In this document: positions 25,423-32,527 of the stretch, piece after piece
Layout: each line of letters opens with the position of its first letter
Position numbering within the stretch: position 1 is the stretch's first letter
Origin: Ornithinibacillus contaminans
Lineage (GTDB): Bacteria > Bacillota > Bacilli > Bacillales > Amphibacillaceae
Direction of reading: 5' to 3'
Assembly: GCF_001038425.2 (NCBI RefSeq)
Contig: NZ_LDPV02000009.1
Location: forward strand, 146,001-210,000
DNA: 64,000 nt
Position numbers and translations under genes: made by a program
The notes under the pieces: generated by a model
Databases searched by the model: none
Told to the model about the DNA's origin: nothing
Seen by the model: only the letters and a program-made list of their open reading frames with translations

Positions 25423-27342
25423 TTATAGCAACCTCGTTTCGTCTGCTTCTTCCACTTTTTGTTCTTTTCTACCGTATTTCACAACACAATTTTTCCCAAA
25501 GCTCTTTGCTTCGTATAATGCTTTATCTGCTCGAACAAAGAAATCTTTTGCAGAATCTGCTTCTTCCATAGACCAGGAAGATACACCAGCTGATAAGGTA
25601 ACCCGTGGCTCGGTAAAATTTTCTACTTGATTATTTATATTCCTTGCTACATGTACCCCCTCATTCAAATCGGTACTTGGTAAATAAATAGCCAGTTCTT
25701 CACCACCCCACCTAGCTGGAACATCCTGTTCCCCAATGCTAGACATAATGATATCTGCTACCTGCTTGATGACCCCATCCCCGATATAATGACCATATGT
25801 ATCATTAACTTTTTTGAAATCATCAATGTCAAAAAGTATTAACGTCCCCATCTCACCAGTCCCCATATGCTGCATGATTTTCTCATCTAAATAACTTCTT
25901 GAAAACAACTGCGTCAAATAGTCTGTTGCTGCTGCTTTTTGGAGCTGCTCTTTCAATATCGTATTAACAAATGCTAATGTCGAGTGACGAATTATGGACT
26001 GTAACAATTTAAATGTATCAAACGTAAAGGAATAAGGATTCTGACCAAGTACAATTACCAGACCATTAACCAATCCAGAATTTTCCATTGGAATCACCAT
26101 AACGGAGCGAAACGGAAGGGAAATATGACTATTATTATAGTCGCCTGAGAAAATCGACTCTTTCTTTGCTAATGCTTCTTCTACCAATAAGCGGACAAAT
26201 CCTCTTCCTTCAACAGATTGAAAGAAAGCTGTACTGCCTTCTAATACTTCAAATTGATTGGTTATTTCCTGCATCCGATAAACAAATCCAATTTCACTTG
26301 CATTACACATCTGGATAATTTGATGTTTTACTAAATTCGTAATCCCTGTCAATTCAAGATTAGAGTTTAATTGATGCGTTATATCATTTAATAATTTTAG
26401 ATCGGATACTAAATGGGTAGAATTTTGATATAATGTTGTATTCTCAATTGCTTTCCCAGCAGCATTAGCAAATTTCGAAATAAAGTCGATTTCTTTCGAA
26501 GGAAATTCAACAAATGTTTGGGATACAATTTGTATAACACCATACACGCCTTGTAGCCCCTTTAATGGTGCATAGACACACGTACTTTGGTCATGAAGGC
26601 GATCTTCTATTTGTACTGTCCCATTAATGAACGCTTGCGAACTGACTAACTTTGTTGACTCATCACCATACTTTAACGATTTAATCGGTAGTCCGGGTAC
26701 CTCATCATGGTCCTGTGATAATAATAAATAAAACCGAAAGCTTGGATAAATGTCACGCAATGACGCAATAATTTTCATTAATATATCTGTTTTATTATTT
26801 AGCATAAAGAATGTGGACGTAATTTCAAATAAATATTGATTCTTTTCCAAATGCCAATTGCTTTCATCCAATAGAAATACATATGACAATACTTTTTCTG
26901 TCTCCTGTTTAATGAACACACAATTTTCCCAAGTCACATCCGCAGCTTCATACCCCAAAACAAGCAATCCAGCTGGTCCTTCGGCAGGTTTTAGTGTAAT
27001 AACCTTGTAGTTTATATCCGGGGAAATAACAATGAATAACTTATCTGCAGGTAATGTTAATGTCATTGTTCCATCCATAATTGCCGTTCTATATGTATCT
27101 ACCTGATCCTCTACTATATTATTTAGAAGCACTTTCCTTTGATTCCGCGCGCTTTGTGATACAAGCGAAAACCGCTTCGTCCAACTATCGAATAAGTATA
27201 TTCCAATAAAGTCTGTATCTAATTGTTCATTCATACCGCAAGTAAGTCTCTCGTAAATATCTTCCGTTTGTTGTGGAGATAGACATGTTAGTAATTCATA
27301 GTAAAATAGTTGCAGTTTTTCTATATTCATTTGTTTTATCAT
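25423..27342 (-). CDS. dgcP: DgcP-like diguanylate cyclase with GAF domains
   Basis: 639 residues. Roughly the first 450 residues are GAF-like sensory domains without membrane helices. The last 165 form a GGDEF domain: DIDDFKKVNDTYGHYIGDGV is the metal and substrate-binding part and RWGGEEL the catalytic loop (GGEEL variant, expected to be active). The residue nine positions before GGEEL is glycine, so the RxxD inhibitory site is absent. It makes c-di-GMP in the cytoplasm. The B. subtilis orthologue is DgcP (YtrP), in the same location beside ytsP and rpsD. Confidence 0.92.
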   Translation of the reverse strand: MIKQMNIEKLQLFYYELLTCLSPQQTEDIYERLTCGMNEQLDTDFIGIYLFDSWTKRFSLVSQSARNQRKVLLNNIVEDQVDTYRTAIMDGTMTLTLPADKLFIVISPDINYKVITLKPAEGPAGLLVLGYEAADVTWENCVFIKQETEKVLSYVFLLDESNWHLEKNQYLFEITSTFFMLNNKTDILMKIIASLRDIYPSFRFYLLLSQDHDEVPGLPIKSLKYGDESTKLVSSQAFINGTVQIEDRLHDQSTCVYAPLKGLQGVYGVIQIVSQTFVEFPSKEIDFISKFANAAGKAIENTTLYQNSTHLVSDLKLLNDITHQLNSNLELTGITNLVKHQIIQMCNASEIGFVYRMQEITNQFEVLEGSTAFFQSVEGRGFVRLLVEEALAKKESIFSGDYNNSHISLPFRSVMVIPMENSGLVNGLVIVLGQNPYSFTFDTFKLLQSIIRHSTLAFVNTILKEQLQKAAATDYLTQLFSRSYLDEKIMQHMGTGEMGTLILFDIDDFKKVNDTYGHYIGDGVIKQVADIIMSSIGEQDVPARWGGEELAIYLPSTDLNEGVHVARNINNQVENFTEPRVTLSAGVSSWSMEEADSAKDFFVRADKALYEAKSFGKNCVVKYGRKEQKVEEADETRLL

Positions 27343-27474
27343 CGTTACTCACCTGGGTTTCCTATGTACCTTGAATTTATTCCATTCTCAATTATATAAT
27401 AACTCTGACTTTTTTCCTATATAACTTTAAAAAAATTAATGAACAATGACCTAGTATTCTTTTCATAAGAATAG

Positions 27475-27503
27475 TTGACTTAGTAAAGAAAAAATTATAT
27501 ACT
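27475..27503 (+). promoter_or_regulatory. Sigma-A promoter of rpsD
   Basis: TTGACT at 27475-27480 and TATACT at 27498-27503 with a 17-base spacer, close to consensus. The start codon is about 190 bases further on, leaving room for the S4 leader. Confidence 0.8.
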
Positions 27504-27509
27504 ATTCTT

Positions 27510-27694
27510 TGTGTAAAATAACAAGGCAGCCTATAGTGAATCACCACTTTGCCCATTTTGTTCCTCAAATTCTCGAGGTGTATCGTGTAACTCTCTGCTG
27601 CTGGAGCGATGGTACATGAAAACATAATGGCTCGTGCGCATGATCACGGTTGGATTTTATTTTATGCAAATAAAATAAGAGGAGGAAATGTCCC
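27510..27694 (+). ncRNA. S4 autoregulatory leader of rpsD
   Basis: The transcript leader between the rpsD promoter and start codon. It contains the block GAGCGATGGTACATGAAAAC and the following ATGGCTCGTGCGCATGATCA, which look like the conserved core of the Bacillaceae rpsD leader where free S4 protein represses translation. Just before the ribosome binding site, TTATTTTAT and ATAAAATAA form an AT-only hairpin. I recognise the leader from its position and core sequence, not from a covariance model. Confidence 0.65.
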
Positions 27695-28297
27695 ATGGCA
27701 CGTTATACAGGATCTGTATGGAAAAAATCACGTCGACTTGGCATTTCATTAACTGGCACTGGTAAAGAGCTAGACAAACGCCCTTATGCTCCAGGGCAAC
27801 ACGGAGCAAACCAACGCAGAAAGCTTTCTGAATATGGTCTTCAATTACAAGAGAAGCAAAAACTACGCTTCATGTACGGATTGAACGAACGTCAATTCCG
27901 TAACCTATTTGACAAAGCAGGAAAAATGAAAGGTGTTCATGGTGAAAACTTCATGGTTCTTCTTGAATCTCGCCTTGACAACCTAGTATATCGTTTAGGC
28001 CTTGCACGTACACGCAGACAAGCTCGTCAGCTTGTAAACCATGGTCACGTAACGGTAAATGGTTCACGCGTTGATATTCCATCATTCTTAGTAAAACCTG
28101 GTCAAACAATTGGTCTTCGCGAAAAATCAAGAAACCTTGATATCGTGAAAGAAGCAATTGAAGTGAACAACTTCGTACCAGAATACGTAACATTTGATGC
28201 TGATAAATTAGAAGGAACTTTCAATCGTTTACCAGAACGCTCTGAACTTCCATCTGAAATCACAGAACAATTAATTGTAGAATTCTATTCTCGTTAA
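27695..28297 (+). CDS. rpsD: Ribosomal protein S4
   Basis: 200 residues, full length. It begins [20 protein letters not shown] and contains the S4 RNA-binding domain [21 protein letters not shown]4 starts assembly of the 30S body by binding 16S rRNA and represses its own synthesis. Start ATG behind AGAGGAGG. It is transcribed alone, away from the main ribosomal operons, as in B. subtilis. Confidence 0.98.
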   Translation: MARYTGSVWKKSRRLGISLTGTGKELDKRPYAPGQHGANQRRKLSEYGLQLQEKQKLRFMYGLNERQFRNLFDKAGKMKGVHGENFMVLLESRLDNLVYRLGLARTRRQARQLVNHGHVTVNGSRVDIPSFLVKPGQTIGLREKSRNLDIVKEAIEVNNFVPEYVTFDADKLEGTFNRLPERSELPSEITEQLIVEFYSR

Positions 28298-28326
28298 TAG
28301 TTGCGCTGTGTAAACAGCACTTTCAA

Positions 28327-28370
28327 AAAAGCCCAATTCCTTTAAGATAAGTAAAGGTTTGGGTTTTTTT
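28327..28370 (+). terminator. Terminator of rpsD
   Basis: GCCCAATTCCTTTA and TAAAGGTTTGGGT pair around AGATAAG, followed by seven T residues. Confidence 0.9.
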
Positions 28371-28521
28371 ATTTTCTAGCTTTGTAAAGTTTCGTATTTC
28401 CAACTTTATAGTTACCCAGAATGTTTTGCTTTACTTCTTCTATTTGTTGCCTCCCTTGAGTGACCAAGTAATTTAATCCAAAGGCAACAAATAGAAAGAA
28501 TAAACCCTTCTTATTCTCCAT
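28369..28521 (-). CDS. Small single-span membrane protein, 50 residues
   Basis: The ATG at 28521 follows AAAGGAA. The protein begins MENKKGLFFLFVAFGLNYLV, one membrane helix, followed by a basic amphipathic tail that ends NTKLYKARK. No family recognised. The stop codon overlaps the rpsD terminator T-run on the opposite strand. It lies 20 bases downstream of another small membrane-protein gene, so the two are probably co-transcribed. Confidence 0.55.
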   Translation of the reverse strand: MENKKGLFFLFVAFGLNYLVTQGRQQIEEVKQNILGNYKVGNTKLYKARK

Positions 28522-28541
28522 TTTAGTTTCCTTTCGTTTAA

Positions 28542-28733
28542 TTACTTTTTTTCATTCCTCTTTACTAACCACAATGCAATCCTAACAAAAACTACAACAA
28601 ATATTGCATGTAGAGTATTCTCCACGATATCAATCGTATCATTTCTGAAATATGCAAAAGCACTATAAGAAGTCATTAAAAAGAGAGCTCCCCCAAGAAA
28701 AATAGATACTTCTCGTACAATTTTACGAATCAT
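28542..28733 (-). CDS. Small two-span membrane protein, 63 residues
   Basis: Two hydrophobic helices (about residues 10-28 and 40-56) with positive ends (MIRKIVREV at the start, VKRNEKK at the end). The ATG at 28733 follows GGGAGAGG; an in-frame GTG six bases upstream is too close. No family recognised. It is followed by a second small membrane gene on the same strand, suggesting a two-gene unit of unknown role. Confidence 0.6.
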   Translation of the reverse strand: MIRKIVREVSIFLGGALFLMTSYSAFAYFRNDTIDIVENTLHAIFVVVFVRIALWLVKRNEKK

Positions 28734-28814
28734 TAACACCTCTCCCGAACCTTTTATCCTAAAATTATATAGGAAAATATCTAAAATTTGAATTATCTTG
28801 TTAGCGGTTATGTA

Positions 28815-28853
28815 AAAACCATCTTGAAAGTTGACAAGTAACTTTCAAGATGG
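28815..28853 (-). terminator. Terminator of pflBA
   Basis: Perfect 14-base arms (CCATCTTGAAAGTT and its complement) at 28819-28832 and 28840-28853, with TTTTTAC following on the minus strand. Confidence 0.88.
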
Positions 28854-28900
28854 CTTATCCCATTTCTTAAAACTAATTATAATTTTTTCATTACTCTATT

Positions 28901-29638
28901 TCATGTTGCCATTAAAATCTGTTCAGCATTTTTAACGCTATCTGCTCGTGGTGGCTCTACACCTTTTAGCGGATACTCTAGTCCAAGCGCTTCCCATTTG
29001 TATACACCTAATTTATGATACGGGAGCACTTCCACTTTTTCTACATTGTTTAAAGTTTGAATAAACTCTGCTAGGTTAACTAAGTCTTCATCAACGTCCG
29101 ATTTTCCCGGGACAAGTACATGCCTAATCCAAACAGGAACATTTCTCTTCATTAAATACCGAGCAAAATCTAAGATACGGTCATTTGCTATTCCTGTTAG
29201 TTCTTTATGTTTTTCCGAATTAATTTGCTTAATATCTAATAAAACAAGGTCAGTTAACGATAAAAGTTCATCCAACGAAGCTAAGAACGTTGGTGACGTA
29301 GAGAAGCATCCACCAGATGTATCAAGTGTCGTATGGATACCCTGTTTCTTTAATTCTCTAAACAGCTTGACTAAAAACGTTGACTGAAGGAGTGGCTCTC
29401 CACCACTTACCGTCACGCCACCGCCAGTGGTCTTAAAGAATGGCACGTAAGAATCAATGTCATGTAGTAGTTCCTCTACCGAAACCTCCTTGCCTTCCCC
29501 CATTTTCCACGTATCAGGATTGTGACAATATTGACACCGCAAAAGACACCCTTGCATAAATATTATATACCGTATCCCTGGTTCATCTACAGTACCGCAC
29601 GTTTCAATAGAATGAATCCTACCTTTACCTTTCATCAT
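28901..29638 (-). CDS. pflA: Pyruvate formate-lyase activating enzyme
   Basis: 245 residues, a radical SAM enzyme that installs the glycyl radical on PFL. The iron-sulfur motif CLLRCQYC (CxxxCxxC) is near residue 30 after [10 protein letters not shown], and [14 protein letters not shown] is the conserved SAM-binding GGE region. Start ATG 29638 follows GAGAGGGG; earlier in-frame starts overlap pflB and lack a site. The gene looks intact, in contrast to the truncated pflB 22 bases upstream. Confidence 0.95.
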   Translation of the reverse strand: MMKGKGRIHSIETCGTVDEPGIRYIIFMQGCLLRCQYCHNPDTWKMGEGKEVSVEELLHDIDSYVPFFKTTGGGVTVSGGEPLLQSTFLVKLFRELKKQGIHTTLDTSGGCFSTSPTFLASLDELLSLTDLVLLDIKQINSEKHKELTGIANDRILDFARYLMKRNVPVWIRHVLVPGKSDVDEDLVNLAEFIQTLNNVEKVEVLPYHKLGVYKWEALGLEYPLKGVEPPRADSVKNAEQILMAT

Positions 29639-29660
29639 AACGTCCCCTCTCTTATCTTTC

Positions 29661-30557
29661 TTAACGATTTTCATGAAATGTACGGTTAACCACGTCAATT
29701 TGTTGTTCTCTTGTTAATTTTATAAAGTTAACCGCATAACCTGAGACGCGAATCGTAAGCTGCGGGTATTTCTCTGGGTGATCCATAGCATCTAGTAATG
29801 TTTCTCTATCAAATACATTAATATTTAAGTGATGCCCCCCTTTTACGGTATAGCCATCCAATAAGCCTACTAAGTTTCTTTTTCTTGTTTCCTCTTCTTT
29901 CCCTAATGCTTTGGGTACGATGGAGAACGTATTACTAATGCCGTCAAGTGAATAATCATACGGTAATTTCGCAACAGATGAAAGGGAAGCAAGTGCGCCT
30001 TTCGTATCGCGACCGTGCATTGGATTTGCTCCTGGTGCAAATGGTTCACCAGCTTTTCTCCCATCTGGAGTTGTACCAGTCTTTTTACCGTACACAACAT
30101 TTGATGTAATCGTTAAGACGGATTGCGTTGGTACAGAATGACGATATGTTTGGTGCTTTTTGATTTTGTCCATGAATTTTTTAACAAGCTCTACCGTAAT
30201 ACTATCAACACGGTCATCATTATTACCGTATTTCGGAAAATCGCCTTCAATTTTAAAATCAACAGCTACACCATTTCCATTACGAATCGGTTTTACTTTA
30301 GCGTATTTAATTGCACTTAATGAATCAGCTACAACGGATAATCCCGCAACACCACATGCCATCGTACGTAATACGTCTCTATCATGTAAGGCCATTTCAA
30401 TCCGCTCGTAGCTGTACTTATCATGCATAAAGTGAATTATATTTAATGTGTTCACGTATAATCCCGCTAACCAATCTAATACTTGATCATATTTGGCAAT
30501 TACTTCCTCAGTTTGCCATTTTCCTATTGTAAAACCTTCCCAAGCGGTCGTGCTCAT
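29661..30557 (-). pseudogene. pflB: Pyruvate formate-lyase with large internal in-frame deletion
   Basis: 298 residues instead of about 740-760. Residues 3-17 ([17 protein letters not shown]) match the very N-terminus of PFL. The sequence then jumps directly to [20 protein letters not shown], which belongs near residue 450 of normal PFL. About 430 codons are missing, including the adjacent catalytic cysteine pair and most of the barrel. The reading frame stays open and the glycyl radical loop [12 protein letters not shown] is intact. The ribosome binding site GGGAGG and the pflA linkage are kept. It could be a dead gene or a spare glycyl-radical part comparable in idea to GrcA. A full-length pflB may exist elsewhere. 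Confidence 0.85.
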
Positions 30558-30780
30558 TATCATTACCTCCCGTAATTTTAATTTGTGAAATATTGAGCAA
30601 ATAACACTGTAATATTCACTCTCAAATTAATAATACCACCATATATAAATAAAAGTATGTGAAAAATGTAACAAATTTGTGTCTATTCCACTTTTAGAAA
30701 GCTCGTTTTATTTCTCTTGTTAACGATTGCTGTGTTTTTTCTTAATAATGGCGAGGAAGATTGGTACTGTTAGTCTCGAA

Positions 30781-30828
30781 AAAACACAAGAGCTACAATT
30801 CCTGGTAACCCAAGAACTTGTAGCTCCT
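30781..30828 (-). terminator. Terminator of tyrS
   Basis: Ten-base arms AGAGCTACAA (30789-30798) and TTGTAGCTCC (30818-30827), almost fully paired, followed on the minus strand by TGTGTTTTTTCG. Confidence 0.8.
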
Positions 30829-30851
30829 ATGAAATAAATTCTCATTGGTAT

Positions 30852-32123
30852 TTAAGCATAGCGAATCAAGAAATATTTCTTTTTCCCTCTACGGATAATG
30901 GTAAACTTGCCTTCGATACGATCTTCCTCTGACAATATATAGTCAAGTTCCTGCTGTCTTTCTCCATTAATATAAATAGCACCATTGGTAACATCTTCTC
31001 TAGCCTGGCGTTTGGATGAGGAAATATTAGCATTGACTAGTAAATCGACTAATCCAACATCCTCTTGGTCCATTTGGAAAGAAGGCACATCTTTAAATCC
31101 TTGATCAATCTCATCTGCTGATAATGATTTTAAATCACCACTAAACAATGATTCTGTAATCTTTTGTGCCTGTTCTACTGCCGCTTGACTATGAACAGCT
31201 CTAGTCATTTCCTCCGCAAGTCGTTTTTGGGCAACACGTTTTTCAGGATGGTTTTGCACCTCAGCTTCAAGCGCTGCTAACTCTTCATCTGATAAAAATG
31301 TAAAGTAGTTTAAGAACTTCATCACATCACGGTCATCTGTGTTAATCCAAAACTGATAAAACTCATACGGACTCGTTTTGGCAGCATCTAACCAGATTGC
31401 CCCTCCGGCAGATTTACCAAATTTCGTTCCATCTGCTTTAGTAATTAATGGAACTGTTAAGCCGAATACTTTAATCTCTTCTTCCTCATTTTCTCTACCA
31501 CGACGTATTAGCTCCATACCCGCCGTAATATTCCCCCACTGGTCACTTCCACCAATTTGCAATGTACAATTCTCTAATTCAAATAGCTTTTGGAAATCTA
31601 GTGATTGTAAAATCATATAACTAAATTCAGTGAAGGAAATCCCCTGTTCAATACGAGCAGAAACGGATTCCTTTGCAAGCATATAATTTATGCTAAAATG
31701 TTTCCCCGCATCACGCAAGAAATCAATAACGGTCATACTTCCTAGCCATTCATAATTGCTTCGAACGACAACTGGATTTTCATCTTTATCGACCTCTAAA
31801 ATTCTAGAGATCTGTTCTTTTAGTTTTTCGCTATATTCTTTTACTACATCCTCTGTATTTAACGAACGCTCTGTAGAACGGCCACTCGGATCACCAATCA
31901 TACCTGTTCCACCGCCGACTAAAGCGATTGGCTTGTGACCTGCTTTTTGGAATCGTTTCAGCATTGTAAGTGGAACTAAGTGACCAATATGCAGACTATC
32001 TGCCGTTGGATCAAAACCACAATATAAGGTTACTTCCTTTTCCGCTAAATGCTTCGCTAATCCTTCATAATCTGTAACTTGACTTACTAATCCTCTTTTT
32101 TCCAAATCCTGCAAAATCTCCAT
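30852..32123 (-). CDS. tyrS: Tyrosyl-tRNA synthetase
   Basis: 423 residues, a class I synthetase that charges tRNA-Tyr. DPTADSLHIGHLVPL carries the HIGH motif, GGSDQWGN binds tyrosine, and KFGKS is the KMSKS variant. A C-terminal S4-like domain (from about residue 350) binds the tRNA. Start ATG 32123. A tyrosine T-box leader lies directly upstream. Confidence 0.97.
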   Translation of the reverse strand: MEILQDLEKRGLVSQVTDYEGLAKHLAEKEVTLYCGFDPTADSLHIGHLVPLTMLKRFQKAGHKPIALVGGGTGMIGDPSGRSTERSLNTEDVVKEYSEKLKEQISRILEVDKDENPVVVRSNYEWLGSMTVIDFLRDAGKHFSINYMLAKESVSARIEQGISFTEFSYMILQSLDFQKLFELENCTLQIGGSDQWGNITAGMELIRRGRENEEEEIKVFGLTVPLITKADGTKFGKSAGGAIWLDAAKTSPYEFYQFWINTDDRDVMKFLNYFTFLSDEELAALEAEVQNHPEKRVAQKRLAEEMTRAVHSQAAVEQAQKITESLFSGDLKSLSADEIDQGFKDVPSFQMDQEDVGLVDLLVNANISSSKRQAREDVTNGAIYINGERQQELDYILSEEDRIEGKFTIIRRGKKKYFLIRYA

Positions 32124-32154
32124 TCAACTCACACTCCACTAAAAATTTCTAATA

Positions 32155-32398
32155 AAAATAAAAAAACTCCTTCCCTATAATATATAAGGGACGAGTTTAA
32201 CACGCGGTACCACCCTTGTTGCAAATTAATGCCACTTTGGGTTTGTTAACGATGACATCACCGTCTTAAGTTAACCAATTCATTAACAAAAGATAGCTCC
32301 AGAATTGTAATTCACTTGCAAATGTTTACTGGTTTCCACCAACCACCAGTTCTCTAGGAAAGGGATTTGCTCGCTACTAGTTCGTTCACAGCTTTTAT
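32155..32398 (-). promoter_or_regulatory. T-box riboswitch, tyrosine specific
   Basis: On the minus strand the T-box sequence AACAAGGGTGGTACCGCG lies at 32221-32204, followed by a terminator hairpin (AACTCGTCCCT with AGGGAAGGAGTT, 32197-32165) and a T run. The specifier is TAC at 32309-32307 in the context GAATTACAATTC, matching tyrosine. Uncharged tRNA-Tyr should stabilise the antiterminator and turn on tyrS. The stem I apical region GGTTGGTGGAAACC is also visible. Confidence 0.93.
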
Positions 32399-32527
32399 CA
32401 TATAAGATATTCTTATCTATTCTTACCATATAATGAGAGAAAATGCAATGGATTTTTGAAAATTTCAGGTACCCTCCTATACGTTGTCTATGCTATAATT
32501 AGGCTTGGAATAATAGGAGGTTTTATC

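Noticed and set aside
27392..27625. A 77-codon reading frame antisense to the rpsD leader.
   Set aside because: It overlaps the conserved promoter and S4 leader and has no recognisable start signal.
30590..30660. Rex- or FNR-like half sites (TTGTGAAATATTGAGCAA and ATGTGAAAAATGTAACA) upstream of pflB.
   Set aside because: Only one half of each palindrome fits the consensus. The match is too weak to call without a motif model, although redox control of pfl would make biological sense.
32456..32527. A longer PBP start at 32456 that adds 24 hydrophobic residues.
   Set aside because: The GTG at 32528 has a perfect AGGAGG, and the extension would precede the normal cytoplasmic tail and membrane anchor of class A PBPs.
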